A DNA stretch of 64,000 bases from Flavipsychrobacter sp. Its GTDB lineage: Bacteria > Bacteroidota > Bacteroidia > Chitinophagales > Chitinophagaceae. The translations under genes and the position numbers were made by a program. The notes beneath the pieces are model-generated. The model saw nothing but the letters and a program-made list of their open reading frames with translations, had not been told where the DNA came from and did no database searches. Position 1 is the stretch's first letter. Each line of letters opens with the position of its first letter. Shown here in pieces: positions 1-10,700 of the stretch. The DNA is taken from NCBI GenBank assembly GCA_016786565.1, contig JAEUVY010000080.1:124001-188000 (forward strand), read 5' to 3'.

Positions 1-48
1 TTGAGGGGATGCGATAACTACCGGCTACACATTACGGATTTTTTGCGG

Positions 49-56
49 TACATTTG
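49..56 (+). promoter_or_regulatory. Bacteroidota-type -7 promoter element
   Basis: TACATTTG matches the Bacteroidota TAnnTTTG -7 consensus and lies 23 bases before the ATG at 80. No well-spaced -33 TTTG is evident, so the promoter call rests on the -7 box and its position. Confidence 0.5.
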
Positions 57-79
57 ATAGACACCACATTATCATACCG

Positions 80-691
80 ATGAAAAAATACCTTGCAGCC
101 GGCCTGCTACTATTAACCACATTATCCTCTTCAGCTCAGAAAAGCTACCGGTCGTCTGATGGAAGTCAGAGAAATCTGGGTGGCAATGGCGCCAGACTGA
201 ACATAGACCTCGGCACGGGCATTAACGCCAACACTGCACTACTGGGCGGCGGGCTGGACTACCACTTCACCGATAAATTCTCAATGAATGCCGGCTTGGG
301 CCTGATAAGCTCTTGGGGAAATAAAGTGTATCTGGGAGCTAAGGCCTACACAAGACCCGGACATGAGGGATGGGCTTTTGGTGGAGGACTCACCTATAAC
401 ACGGGGCTTTCAGAATTCGTTTCGGAGCAGGAGACCATTTATGGCACACGCGAAAAAGTGACGCTGGATCTGCTGCCACAAACGTGCATTTTCGTGTCGT
501 CTTACAAATACTGGCGAATAGGACAGCGCAACAATCGCTTCTTCCTACAACTGGGTTGGTCGCGGTCTGTGAACGCGGTAAAGTTCAGGCAAGTGAGTGG
601 CGCACCGGTATCCAGCAATTCGGCGGCGGTGACCCGTTTCATATCACCCGGCGGGTTAGTGATCGGTGTTGGTTTCAGTTTCGGAACGTAA
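80..691 (+). CDS. Exported outer-membrane beta-barrel-like protein, function unknown
   Basis: A 203-residue protein with a clear Sec signal peptide (charged MKK start, hydrophobic stretch ending about residue 19 before Gln-Lys). The mature part is rich in Gly and in alternating aromatic/polar residues (for example the stretch around residues 45-110), and it ends in Gly-Phe-Ser-Phe-Gly-Thr. This is the texture of a small 8-10-strand outer-membrane barrel of the kind common in Bacteroidota. No family is recognised with certainty. A TAnnTTTG element sits just upstream. The gene converges on the beta-oxidation gene, the two stop codons being about 6 bases apart, so it is not in an operon on this side. 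Function cannot be assigned. Confidence 0.75.
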   Translation: MKKYLAAGLLLLTTLSSSAQKSYRSSDGSQRNLGGNGARLNIDLGTGINANTALLGGGLDYHFTDKFSMNAGLGLISSWGNKVYLGAKAYTRPGHEGWAFGGGLTYNTGLSEFVSEQETIYGTREKVTLDLLPQTCIFVSSYKYWRIGQRNNRFFLQLGWSRSVNAVKFRQVSGAPVSSNSAAVTRFISPGGLVIGVGFSFGT

Positions 692-697
692 CACCTA

Positions 698-3100
698 TCA
701 GTTCCTCAATGGCTTGCCTGTAGTGATGATGCTCTGAAGGCGTTCCAATGTTTTGCGTTCGCCACATAGGCTCAGGAAGGCTTCACGCTCTATGTCCAGC
801 AGGTACTGTTCGCTCACCAGTGTGGGTTGTGAAAGATCGCCACCGCACATCACGTAGGCCAGCTTTTCAGCAATATGCCTGTCGTGATCTGATATATACT
901 TGCCGCGCCACATGCCGTGTATTCCGGACAACAGTCCGCCAAGACCACCACGCCCCTGCACCTTTATGTCTTGGCGTGGTGTGGGTTGTGTGTAGCCGCT
1001 TTCCCACAAGGCAAGTGCCTTGCGTTTGGCATCGGCAACTCTTCTGTCCACGTTCATAGATATGTTGTCATATCCCTTGCGCAGAATAAAATTATCGAAC
1101 GCCTCGTGTGCCGATGTAGATACTTTGGCTGTGCCTACATTGATAAATAGTTGCTGCAGGTAATTGGTCTCTATATCTTCTTTTATGTTGCGGTCGCTTG
1201 CGCGCAGTGCCATCTCTTTGCTGCCTCCACCACCGGGTATCAGGCCAACACCCACTTCTACCAGACCGATGTAACTCTCTGCCGCAGCCTGCACCGCATC
1301 GGCATGCAGACACATCTCGCAGCCACCGCCCAAGGTCATGCCGTGGGGTGCTACTACCACGGGTATGCTGCTATAGCGTAGCCGCATTGTTGCCGACTGA
1401 AACATCCTTATGGCCAGATCCAATTCATCATACTCCTGCTCTACGGCATACATAAATATGAGGCCCACGTTGGCACCCGCGCTGAAGTTGGCTCCGCTAT
1501 TGGCTATTACCAGTCCCTTCGCTTTTTCTTCAGCCATATTCACGGCACGCATGGTGGCCTCCAGCACCTCGCCGCCTATCGTATTCATTTTGGTGTTCCA
1601 GCTCAGCGCCAGTACATCATCGCCTATATCAGTGATGCGGCAAGTGGCGTTCTTCCAAACTACCTTGTCGCTCAGTTGCTCCAGTATGATAAATGTATCG
1701 GCACCGGGTATTGTCTTGTATGCCTTAGTAGCAATGTCATAATACTGGCGTTGCCCGTTCTGTGTACGGTAGAATGTCTTGCAGCCGGCAGCTATCATTT
1801 CATCTACCCAGGGAGCTATGGCCATACCGGCCGCTTTCATTTTGTCGGCCACCTTTTGCACACCCAGCGCGTCCCAGCTTTCAAACGCGCCTATCTCCCA
1901 GCCAAAGCCGGCTTTCAGTGCATCATCAATCTTGTACAGTTCATCGCTTATCTCGGGTATGCGGTTGGATATGTAGGCAAACAGAAGGTGGTGGAATTTC
2001 TTGTAGAACTCACCCGCCTTGTCGGCACCGCTATAGAGTACTTTCAATCTTTGTGCAAGGTCCTCTATTGGCTTTGCCGCGTCTATCGTAGCGAACTTGT
2101 TTTTTACTTTCGGCCGGTACTGCATTGTTGCCAGGTCCAGCGTCAGTATCTGCTTCTCGCCGTCGGCACCCTTTTCTTTTTTGTAGAAACCCTGACCGGT
2201 TTTGTCGCCCAACCACTTGTTGGCAAGCATGGTCTCTACAAATGCGGGGATGGCAAAAATATCTTTCGCCTCGTCATTGGGCACATTGGCAGGCAGTGCC
2301 TTTGCCACCAACGCAAGTGTGTCCAGCCCCACCACATCGCCGGTGCGGAACGTGGCCGACTTGGGTCTGCCCATCACCGGACCGGTGAGCGCGTCTATAT
2401 CATCGACAGTTAGTCCAAGTTCCTGCATTACTTTGAACACAGCCATAAACCCGAACACCCCCACGCGGTTGGCTATGAACGCGGGCGTGTCTTTGCACAA
2501 CACCGTTGTTTTGCCCAGAAAGCGGCTGCCATAGTCGGCAAGCATATCCAGTACTTCCTGCTTCGTATCGGGCCCGGGTATTATCTCGAGCAAGCGCAGG
2601 TAGCGCGGCGGATTGAAGAAGTGTGTACCGCAGAAATGTTGCCTGAAGTCTTCGCTGCGACCTTCACTCATCAGTCTGATGGGAATGCCGGAAGTATTGG
2701 TAGTGACCAGTGTGCCGGGTTTCCGGTATTTCTCTACCTCGGCAAATAGTTGCTGCTTCACCTCCAGGCGCTCCACTACCACTTCTATGATCCAGTCGCA
2801 GGAGGCGATCTGTTGCAGATCGTCGGTAATGTTGCCGGTGGTAATATTACGTGCCACGTCCTTGGTGTATACGGCCGATGGCTTGCTCTTTAGTGTTGCC
2901 TGCAGGGCATCGTTCACTATGCGGTTGCGTACGGCTTTGTTATCAAGTGTCAAACCTTTGGCGGTTTCCGCCTCGGTGAGGGTGCCGGGTACAATATCAA
3001 GCAACAACACCTGCACCCCTATGCCTGCAAAATGGCAAGCGATCCTCGACCCCATAACGCCGCTGCCTATTACCGCTACCTTACGAATACTCCTGTTCAT
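698..3100 (-). CDS. fadN: FadN-type 3-hydroxyacyl-CoA dehydrogenase / enoyl-CoA hydratase
   Basis: An 800-residue bifunctional fatty acid beta-oxidation enzyme: it hydrates trans-2-enoyl-CoA and oxidises the 3-hydroxyacyl-CoA with NAD, in the cytosol. The N-terminus is a Rossmann fold with Gly-Ser-Gly-Val-Met-Gly at residues 12-17. The dehydrogenase domain carries the typical HFFNPP segment near residue 160. The crotonase half lies in the C-terminal part, with an F-S-A-G-A-N oxyanion segment and a later GGGCE stretch followed by GLIPGGGGS. This domain order (dehydrogenase first) is that of Bacillus FadN (about 790 residues), the reverse of E. coli FadB. A thiolase and acyl-CoA dehydrogenase usually sit next to it; none is seen here, though the left side of the window is short. 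The ATG at 3100 directly precedes the NAD-binding fold and is a good start. Confidence 0.93.
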   Translation of the reverse strand: MNRSIRKVAVIGSGVMGSRIACHFAGIGVQVLLLDIVPGTLTEAETAKGLTLDNKAVRNRIVNDALQATLKSKPSAVYTKDVARNITTGNITDDLQQIASCDWIIEVVVERLEVKQQLFAEVEKYRKPGTLVTTNTSGIPIRLMSEGRSEDFRQHFCGTHFFNPPRYLRLLEIIPGPDTKQEVLDMLADYGSRFLGKTTVLCKDTPAFIANRVGVFGFMAVFKVMQELGLTVDDIDALTGPVMGRPKSATFRTGDVVGLDTLALVAKALPANVPNDEAKDIFAIPAFVETMLANKWLGDKTGQGFYKKEKGADGEKQILTLDLATMQYRPKVKNKFATIDAAKPIEDLAQRLKVLYSGADKAGEFYKKFHHLLFAYISNRIPEISDELYKIDDALKAGFGWEIGAFESWDALGVQKVADKMKAAGMAIAPWVDEMIAAGCKTFYRTQNGQRQYYDIATKAYKTIPGADTFIILEQLSDKVVWKNATCRITDIGDDVLALSWNTKMNTIGGEVLEATMRAVNMAEEKAKGLVIANSGANFSAGANVGLIFMYAVEQEYDELDLAIRMFQSATMRLRYSSIPVVVAPHGMTLGGGCEMCLHADAVQAAAESYIGLVEVGVGLIPGGGGSKEMALRASDRNIKEDIETNYLQQLFINVGTAKVSTSAHEAFDNFILRKGYDNISMNVDRRVADAKRKALALWESGYTQPTPRQDIKVQGRGGLGGLLSGIHGMWRGKYISDHDRHIAEKLAYVMCGGDLSQPTLVSEQYLLDIEREAFLSLCGERKTLERLQSIITTGKPLRN

Positions 3101-3171
3101 AATGACGATGTTGATACAAAGTGTAAGTTACGCCATTCCCCCCATCGGCATACTGACCATGCGCAGAAATA

Positions 3172-3205
3172 ACAAACCCTTGCAGTTGCGGCTGCAAGGG
3201 TTTGT
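3172..3205 (-). terminator. Rho-independent terminator of the 370-residue exported protein gene
   Basis: A perfect 14-bp stem (3172-3185 with 3192-3205) closes a 6-base loop. Read on the minus strand it is followed by a T-rich run (TTATTT). It lies just past the stop codon of the gene ending at 3228, and so also shields the beta-oxidation gene that starts at 3100. Confidence 0.8.
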
Positions 3206-3227
3206 ATGAGTATTTCAGGAAGTGACA

Positions 3228-4340
3228 TCACTTTTTGTCGTCTGCCTTCGGCGCTTTGGGCGGCAATCCGTGCCGGCCCAGGCCTATTGATCGCCCTATA
3301 CCTATCAATGTGAAAAAGCCTGTGTTGCCTATCTCTGTCTGAAGCTTCGGTCCGGGCCATTTTCCCAACTCTACATTGGCCTGCCAATAACCACGCACGG
3401 GAAGGCGAATGGCACAACCCGCTCTCCAGCCCATTTTCCTGATAACACCGTCGCGGGCCACCAGTCCCCATTCCACACCTTTTATATCCACCAGATTCCT
3501 GATGTTGTTGTAATACGGGATCAGGACATCAGCATACACGTCTATCAACTTATCTGTTGTCCTTGTAGTGTTGTCATTAAGGATGATAGTTGTATTCTTC
3601 ACCTTCCTGAAATGAACACCCGCAAAAGCAGAATTTGTGTTGGACACACCCAAGGCGGTAAAATAATCTCCTGCCGGCTTCCTTATATATATGTTGGCAG
3701 GGTGTTCTTTCAGTACGGGCACCTTATAAGCACCATCGGCCGATGTGTAGTAATAATCGTCACGCGAATCATCGTTCACCAATATCAGCCGCCGTTGGGT
3801 AAGATGGCCTGCCCGAACGCCCAACATCCGGCGAACTTTTGAGGGTACATTTATGTAGTAATCTATATGCGCGCTACCCGACCGTCCTGATTTTGTTACC
3901 ACCTTCACCTTGGCATCAAACGCGTCGTTGATCACAAAAAAAGCACCGCCGGCTTCCGTAAACATATGGTTCTTCATTCCGCCCACGGCCACCGGGGCGT
4001 CTTCATAACCAATGCCGATCCCGGCTTCGCCTATCCACGTCTTCGTGACCTTACCCCAAACCATTACATTTTCGGCAACAACCGATTCCAGTCGCAGGGC
4101 ACTTGCCAAACCTGTTTTGGCCCCCACACCTATTACAAATGGGTCCAGTATCAGGGATGTATGCTTGTAGTAAGGCTCCGCATTAACAATGGAATAATAT
4201 GTTTTGGGTCTATCATCTTCCATGGTAGTCGTCTTTGCCGGGGCAAAGGGGTCTCCGGGTTTGCGATTCTGGTCTGTCTGACCATACACGGACAGGGATG
4301 CGGCCAGCATGACCGCAACGGGTACAAATACATTTTTCAT
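3228..4340 (-). CDS. Exported protein of unknown function
   Basis: A 370-residue protein starting with a good signal peptide (MKNVFVPVAVMLAASLSVYG, cleavage about residue 20). The mature region is a mixture of beta-rich segments without an obvious enzyme motif. It mentions no repeats and has a basic, Pro/Lys-rich C-terminal tail (residues 355-370). Composition fits a periplasmic or outer-membrane protein; a barrel is possible but not demonstrated. It is a single gene: the upstream neighbour (TetR) is divergent and a strong terminator follows. I do not recognise the family. Confidence 0.7.
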   Translation of the reverse strand: MKNVFVPVAVMLAASLSVYGQTDQNRKPGDPFAPAKTTTMEDDRPKTYYSIVNAEPYYKHTSLILDPFVIGVGAKTGLASALRLESVVAENVMVWGKVTKTWIGEAGIGIGYEDAPVAVGGMKNHMFTEAGGAFFVINDAFDAKVKVVTKSGRSGSAHIDYYINVPSKVRRMLGVRAGHLTQRRLILVNDDSRDDYYYTSADGAYKVPVLKEHPANIYIRKPAGDYFTALGVSNTNSAFAGVHFRKVKNTTIILNDNTTRTTDKLIDVYADVLIPYYNNIRNLVDIKGVEWGLVARDGVIRKMGWRAGCAIRLPVRGYWQANVELGKWPGPKLQTEIGNTGFFTLIGIGRSIGLGRHGLPPKAPKADDKK

Positions 4341-4554
4341 TTTATGGTGTGTCTATTGTACTACAATGATAATGACTCATATCTGTAACAGCAAGCATAT
4401 CAGCGGAAAAATCAAACATATCCACATTTTCATGCCGGAATGACGCTCTTTTATCGCACCAACCGACCTTTGCAGCTACTCATTATAGGAGTTTGTGATG
4501 TGCTAATAGAATCTTAAAATACTCGGGAAACTATTTTTGTGAAAAACGTTTCCG

Positions 4555-4562
4555 TAGTTTTG
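4555..4562 (+). promoter_or_regulatory. Promoter -7 element of the TetR-efflux operon
   Basis: TAGTTTTG fits TAnnTTTG exactly and lies 10 bases before the ATG at 4573. A TTTG at 4536-4539 is a possible -33 box, although the 15-base spacing is shorter than usual. The transcript would have a very short leader. Confidence 0.6.
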
Positions 4563-4572
4563 CCCCGCAATT

Positions 4573-5202
4573 ATGGAAGTATTAGAAAAAATATTGACAT
4601 CATCAATTGAGCTGTTCAGCCAATATGGTTTCAAGACCATAACAATGGATGACATAGCCAGAAGAGCCGGCATATCTAAGAAAACGCTATATCAGCACTT
4701 TGCCAATAAGCACGAAGTGGTGAACGAGTCGGTGACGTGGTACAAACACAACACCACCGAAAACTGCGCCGTGGTGATAGGTGAGGCGGAAAATGCCATA
4801 GAAGCCATGGTGAAGATCATTGCCTTTTTCGACGGGTTGTATAAACGCATCAACCCCATGGCCATGTTCGAAATGCAGCGGTTCTTCCCTGAAGCTTACA
4901 AGAAGTTCAGGGACCTGCTTATAGAACGAGATGTGATGATGATACGCGACAACATCGTTCAGGGGATGAAAGAGGGCCTGTACCGCGAAGATGTGAACCC
5001 CGAATTGCTGGCACGGTTCAGGATAGAAAGTTCGCTGATGGCGTTGCAACCCACCCTGATGGTGAACGACAGAGCCAACCTGATGAGTGTGGCCCTGGAC
5101 CTGGGCGAACATTTTATGTACGGCATCATGACACCTAAAGGAATAGAACTCTACAAACAATACAAAGCACAATACCTAAAACAAGCAACAATCTCTATAT
5201 GA
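4573..5202 (+). CDS. TetR-family transcriptional regulator of the adjacent RND pump
   Basis: A 209-residue one-component regulator. The N-terminal helix-turn-helix is plain (ITMDDIARRAGISKKTLYQH, about residues 24-43), typical of TetR repressors; the rest is the all-helical ligand/dimerisation domain. Its stop codon overlaps the ATG of the TolC gene (ATGA at 5199-5202), so regulator and pump genes are translationally coupled and form one operon with the adaptor and permease. By analogy with AcrR and similar regulators it probably represses this operon and is released by a pump substrate; the ligand is unknown. Confidence 0.93.
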   Translation: MEVLEKILTSSIELFSQYGFKTITMDDIARRAGISKKTLYQHFANKHEVVNESVTWYKHNTTENCAVVIGEAENAIEAMVKIIAFFDGLYKRINPMAMFEMQRFFPEAYKKFRDLLIERDVMMIRDNIVQGMKEGLYREDVNPELLARFRIESSLMALQPTLMVNDRANLMSVALDLGEHFMYGIMTPKGIELYKQYKAQYLKQATISI

Positions 5203-6557
5203 AAAAAGTATACATAGCACTACTGGGTGCAAGTATAGCTTACACGCACGCTACCGCCCAACAACCCGTAAAACTGAGCCTGGACGACTGTATCGCCTAT
5301 GCGCTCAAGAACAATTATTCCGTGAGGAATGCGCACATAGACATGCTCATTCAGGATGCGCAGAACAAGCAGACAACGGCACTGGCAAAACCCAGGGTCA
5401 ATGGAAAGGCAGACTTCGCTTATTCCAACATTGTTCAGAGCTCATTCATTGATGCCAGCACGTTCCCTTCGTCTCCCGGTGCGCCTACACCTCCTAAGGG
5501 CACCATCATCCCTATCCAGTTCTCCCTTCCTTATGCGGGCTCGGCGGGTATCACCACTTCGCAGGTCCTTTTCGACGGAAGTGTGATGGTGGCCCTGCAG
5601 GCACGTAACACTGTTATGGAGCTGGCACGCAACAACGAACGCATATCGGCCGAGAACGTTAAGTACGGAGTATACAAGGCATACAACACCCTGGTGATCG
5701 CCTACAAGCAGTTCGAAAATATAAAGAACTCTCTTTCTCTGCTTCGCAGCGTGGGAAATGATATCGAAAAACTGAAAGCAGCCGGCTTCTCCGAGAAAAT
5801 TGATGTAGACCGCACCAATGTGCAGATCAACAACCTTGCAACAGACAGCATGAAGGTTGCCAATATGCTCACCGTATCAGAGCAAGTATTGAAATACAAT
5901 CTGGGTATGGAGATCAATACACCTATTGTCCTCACAGACACCAACATAGACAAACGCTCGGCGGCGGCTATGGAGCTTGTGGCGGAAAAAGAGAACTACG
6001 ATCGCCTGCCTGAATTCAACGCGTTGAACAATGCACTGAAACTCAATCAGTACAATCTTCGCAGGTATCAGTTGTCCGCTATCCCGTCTATTGCCGGCTT
6101 CTGGACCTATGGTGCCAACTATGGTAGCGACAAGTTCTCGCCGATGTTCTCGTTCGACAACTACCGTGTGTACTCAATGTTCGGAGTTTCTATCAGTGCG
6201 CCTATCTTCAATGGTTTCGCACGTCAGCATCAGATACACGAAGCACGCCTCAACATAGAGAAGACCAGAAACAATATTGACAACCTGAAACTGGGTGTAG
6301 ACTTCCAGGCGGCAATGGCACGGACCAATCTGAAGAACGCAATGCTGCAGATACAGAGCCAGAAACGCAATCTGGAACTGGCCAACTCTGTACTGGACCT
6401 GGCGCAGAAAAAGTATAAAGCAGGTGTAGGCAGCAACCTCGAGGTAACCAACGCACAGGGACAACTGCTGCAGGCACAGAATAACTATTTCATGTCTCTG
6501 TCGGACATGACCAATGCTGAGGCTGACCTGCGCAAAGCTCTGGGACTGCTCAAATAA
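5199..6557 (+). CDS. TolC-family outer membrane efflux protein
   Basis: A 452-residue outer-membrane channel component of a tripartite exporter. There is a signal peptide (cleavage about residue 21, after Thr-Ala-Gln), then two outer-membrane-efflux (OEP) repeats rich in long helices, each opening with a typical Leu-x-x-Cys-Ile-x-Tyr-Ala-Leu type segment (first one near residue 29). The C-terminal half has the recurring pattern of Ala/Asn/Gln-rich helices (LAQKKYKAGVGSNLEVTNAQ). The start overlaps the TetR stop codon by 4 bases. The product should dock with the adaptor and permease encoded immediately downstream. Confidence 0.93.
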   Translation: MKKVYIALLGASIAYTHATAQQPVKLSLDDCIAYALKNNYSVRNAHIDMLIQDAQNKQTTALAKPRVNGKADFAYSNIVQSSFIDASTFPSSPGAPTPPKGTIIPIQFSLPYAGSAGITTSQVLFDGSVMVALQARNTVMELARNNERISAENVKYGVYKAYNTLVIAYKQFENIKNSLSLLRSVGNDIEKLKAAGFSEKIDVDRTNVQINNLATDSMKVANMLTVSEQVLKYNLGMEINTPIVLTDTNIDKRSAAAMELVAEKENYDRLPEFNALNNALKLNQYNLRRYQLSAIPSIAGFWTYGANYGSDKFSPMFSFDNYRVYSMFGVSISAPIFNGFARQHQIHEARLNIEKTRNNIDNLKLGVDFQAAMARTNLKNAMLQIQSQKRNLELANSVLDLAQKKYKAGVGSNLEVTNAQGQLLQAQNNYFMSLSDMTNAEADLRKALGLLK

Positions 6558-6611
6558 ACCACACACATCATCCTAATCAAAAAATATAACAACAAACAAA
6601 CACGATATAAT

Positions 6612-7700
6612 ATGAAACGCTCCTATTTATTCTTAGTACCTGCCATCGTTCTTGCTTCATGCGGAGGCGGATCGAACACTAAAGGCGACCTTGCATCCCT
6701 GAAAAAACAACGCGCCGAACTGGACGCCAAGATCCTGGAACTCGAAAAAGGAAATAAAGAAAAATCGGGTAAGGTAACACCGGTACTGGTTAGCAAAATA
6801 GAACCAACCACCTTCAATGCATTTATCGAAGTTCAGTCTCAGATCACCGGAGACGAGGTAGTGAATGCGACTGCCCGCAACCAGGGAACGATCAACCGCA
6901 TCCTTGTTCAGGTGGGCCAGCAGGTGCGCCAGGGACAGGTTATCGCTACGCTCGATGCAGCCATCCAGGACAACCAGATCAAAGCACTGGAACCGCAGAT
7001 AGATCTCGCAAAAACCATGTACGAAAAAACACAGAAACTGTGGGAACAGAACATAGGGACAGAGGTGCAGCTCCTTACAGCAAAAGCAACACTGGAAAAC
7101 CTTTTGAAACAAAAAGCAGTGCTGCAATCAACACGCGACCTCAACAACGTCATTGCGCCTATCAGCGGCACGATAGACTACATTTCTATGAAAGTAGGTG
7201 ACGCGTCAACGATGCCCACGTCATTCATCCGTATAGTGAACACAAGCAAACTGAAGGCCGAAGCTAACCTGGGTGAGAACTACCTGGGCAAGGTGAACGT
7301 GGGCGACAAGGCTATGCTCATCTTCCCGGACGCATCAGACTCTCTGCAAATGAAAGTTTCGTATGTGGCTAAGGCTGTAGATGCGATGTCGCGCGCATTC
7401 CAGGTGCAGGTACGTCTTAACAACGACAAGAAGCTGCACCCGAACATGTCCTGCATCATGCGCATCTCCAACTACGAAAAGAAAGACGCGATCGTAATAC
7501 CCGTATCTGTGATACAGAAAACAGGAGAGGGCGAACTCGTATACGTAGTGGATGGCGAAACAGCACGTGCAGTGACCATCAAAACAGGCCGCAACTCAAA
7601 CGGAAAAGTGGAAGTGCTTGACGGACTGAAACCAGGAGACCAGCTGGTAATGGCCGGTTTCGAAGACCTTGATAACGGTCAGAAAGTAACCATACAGTAA
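6612..7700 (+). CDS. RND efflux periplasmic adaptor (membrane fusion protein), lipoprotein
   Basis: A 362-residue HlyD/AcrA-type adaptor that links the permease and the TolC channel. The N-terminus is a lipoprotein signal with lipobox Leu-Ala-Ser-Cys (Cys17), followed by a short Lys/Glu coiled segment (residues 28-52). The biotinyl-lipoyl-like domain is evident (GTINRILVQVGQQVRQGQVI, residues about 97-116), then the helical hairpin, and the second lipoyl half (APISGTIDYISMKVGD). The C-terminus carries the membrane-proximal beta-barrel. The gene follows tolC after 54 bases and precedes the permease by 47 bases. Confidence 0.94.
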   Translation: MKRSYLFLVPAIVLASCGGGSNTKGDLASLKKQRAELDAKILELEKGNKEKSGKVTPVLVSKIEPTTFNAFIEVQSQITGDEVVNATARNQGTINRILVQVGQQVRQGQVIATLDAAIQDNQIKALEPQIDLAKTMYEKTQKLWEQNIGTEVQLLTAKATLENLLKQKAVLQSTRDLNNVIAPISGTIDYISMKVGDASTMPTSFIRIVNTSKLKAEANLGENYLGKVNVGDKAMLIFPDASDSLQMKVSYVAKAVDAMSRAFQVQVRLNNDKKLHPNMSCIMRISNYEKKDAIVIPVSVIQKTGEGELVYVVDGETARAVTIKTGRNSNGKVEVLDGLKPGDQLVMAGFEDLDNGQKVTIQ

Positions 7701-7747
7701 ACCCCGACCGCATATCATCTTTTCATCCGAAGTACAATAACAGAAAC

Positions 7748-10700
7748 ATGAAAGACAAATTCAAAGAATTCAAACCCTCCAGTTGGGTCATAGATAACCG
7801 TACCGCGGTCTATTTCATTACTATCTTCATCACGCTGATAGGTCTGATGACCTACATCAACCTGCCGAAGGAACAGTTTCCTGAAATAAAGCTGCCGCAG
7901 ATCATCGTTCAGACCGTGTATCCAGGCACATCGCCCGAGAACATGGAGAACCTTGTGACCAAGCCAATAGAAAAACAGGTGAAAAACCTGACAGGCGTGA
8001 AGAAGGTCACTTCAAACTCTTTCCAGGACTACTCTGTAGTGATCGTTGAGTTCAATACAGATGTAAAAGTGGACAAAGCCAAGCAGGACGTTAAAGACGG
8101 TGTGGACAAGGCCAAACAAGACCTGCCGCAGAACCTGCCGTTCCAGCCGGAAGTGAAGGATATCGACTTCTCGGAATTCCCGATCCTGAACGTGAACGTA
8201 TCGGGCGACTACGACCTGGCGCGCCTGAAAAAATATGCCGACAAAGTAAAAGACGCCATAGAAGCAGAGAAAGAGATCAAACGTGTGGACCTGGTGGGCG
8301 CGCCTGAGCGCGAGATCCAGATCAACGTGGACCTCTTCAAGATGCAGGCTTCAGGCCTCACGTTCGATGACATTGACCGCACCATAGCCATGGAGAACAT
8401 CTCTATGACTGCCGGTGAGGTGTCTATGAACAACCAGAAGCGTATCCTGAGCGTTAAGAACGAGTTCAAAGCCGCAAGCCAGATAGGCGACATCATTGTA
8501 AAGAACCAACAGGGCCGCAGCATCTACCTCAAAGACGTAGCTACAGTCATAGACACATTTGTAGAGCAAAAGAGCTTCGCCCGCCTGGATGGCAAGAACG
8601 TGATAACGCTGAATGTGATCAAGGCCAGCGGTGCCAACCTTATCGAAGCATCTGAAAAAATAGACGCACTGGTAAAGAAGATGCAGAAGGAAGACCTGCC
8701 GAAAGATCTCAACATCGTCATCACCGGCGACCAGTCTGAGGCTACGCGCAGCACCCTCACCGACCTCATCAACACTATCATCATCGGCTTCATACTCGTT
8801 ACGGTCATTCTCATGTTCTTCATGGGTGTTACCAACGCGCTATTCGTGGCCATGTCTGTGCCGCTGTCGTGTGCCATCGCCTTCCTGGTGCTGCCGGGTA
8901 TCGGCTTCACGCTGAACATGATCGTGCTGTTCTCGTTCCTGCTGGCATTGGGCATCGTGGTAGATGACGCCATTGTGGTGATAGAGAATACGCACCGTAT
9001 CTTCGACAATGGCAAACGAGACATTAAGACCGCAGCCAAGCTGGCAACGGGCGAGGTGTTCCTGCCGGTGCTTACAGGTACCATCACTACACTTATGCCA
9101 TTCATTCCTCTGGCATTCTGGAAAGGTGTTATCGGTAGCTTCATGTTCTTCCTGCCTGTTACGCTTATCATCACCTTGCTGGCATCGTTGCTGGTGGCCT
9201 ACCTCATCAACCCTGTGTTCGCGGTAACATTTATGAAACCTGAACCGGAAGGTCCGCACAAGGTGAAGAAGTTCTCACGCCGCGACCTGCCTATGCTGGT
9301 AGTATTTGTAGCAGTGGCACTGCTGTCTTACATAGGTGGCGCACGCGCCATGGGCAACTTCACGCTCTTTATCTACGGCTTCATCATGCTGGAGCGCTAC
9401 GTGCTCTCCGGCTGGATCCACGCGTTCCAGAACAAAGCATGGCCTGCCTTCCGCGAATGGTATACCCGTTGGCTCGTTAAGTCGCTCAAGCGTCCGGGTC
9501 TGGTTCTGTTCGTGACAATACTGTTGTTCCCGATATCTATAATGACCTACAACATGCGCAAACCTCCGTTTGTGTTCTTCCCTTCTGCCGATCCCAACTT
9601 CGTATATGTGTACCTGAACATGCCGATAGGTACTGACCAAAAACACACCGACGAGGTACTGCACGAACTGGAGAAGAAAGTATACAAGGTGCTGGATATG
9701 GACCCTGAGCGCGGCAAGAAAAATCCTATCGTTCGTTCGGTCATCTCTAACGTAACTGTTGGCGCGGTAGACCCTACAACCAACGAGATCGGCGACTTCC
9801 CGAACAAAGGAAAGATCACAGTAGCATTCGTTGAGTTTGCCGACAGGCATGGCGTCTCTTCTGCCAAGTACCTCGACCAGATCCGTTCTGCGGTGCGCGC
9901 CTATCCGGGTGCCGAGGTAACTGTAGACAAAGAACAAGGTGGACCACCACTGCCTAAACCGGTAGTAGTGGAACTTACCGGTGACAACCTCGATTCACTC
10001 ATCGCTACATCAGACAAACTGAGGAAGTACCTCAAAGCCAAGCAAATACCGGGCGTAGAGGAACTGCGCAGCGACTTCCAGGCAAATAAGCCGGAGATCA
10101 CCTTCGATCTGGACCGCGAGCGTATGAACAACGAAAGCATCAGCACCTATGCGGTTGCAGGTGCCCTACGTACAGCCATCTTCGGTAAGGAGGTATCCCG
10201 CTTCCGCGATGCCAACGACGACTACCCTATCTACCTGCGCTACACGTCAGAACAGCGCCGCGACATAGAAGCAGTGCGAAACATGCCTGTTATCTATCGC
10301 GACATGGGTATGGGTGGCATGATCCGCACAGTGCCTGTAAGCTCTTTTGCCGATATCAGGTACTCAACCACTTATGGCGGCATCAAGCGCAAAGACCAGA
10401 AGCGTATCATATCTCTTTCATCAAACGTGCTCTCCGGCTACGAAGAAAACGAAGTGGTGCAGGCTGTGAAAAACGAAATAGCCAACTTCAATGCACCGTC
10501 CGGCATCAGCATAGTGATGAGCGGTCAGCAGGAAGAGCAGGCTGAAACCACGGGCTTCCTTGGCAATGCAATGATGATATCTCTCGGACTCATCATCCTC
10601 TTGCTGGTACTTCAGTTCAACTCTATCAGCCGTACGGTCATCATCATGAGCGAGGTGCTGTTCTCTATCACCGGTGTATTTATCGGTTATAGCATATTCG

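Noticed and set aside
1676..2413. Long plus-strand reading frame (245 residues) inside the beta-oxidation gene
   Set aside because: It is the antisense of an enzyme with intact catalytic motifs, and has no family features or promoter of its own.
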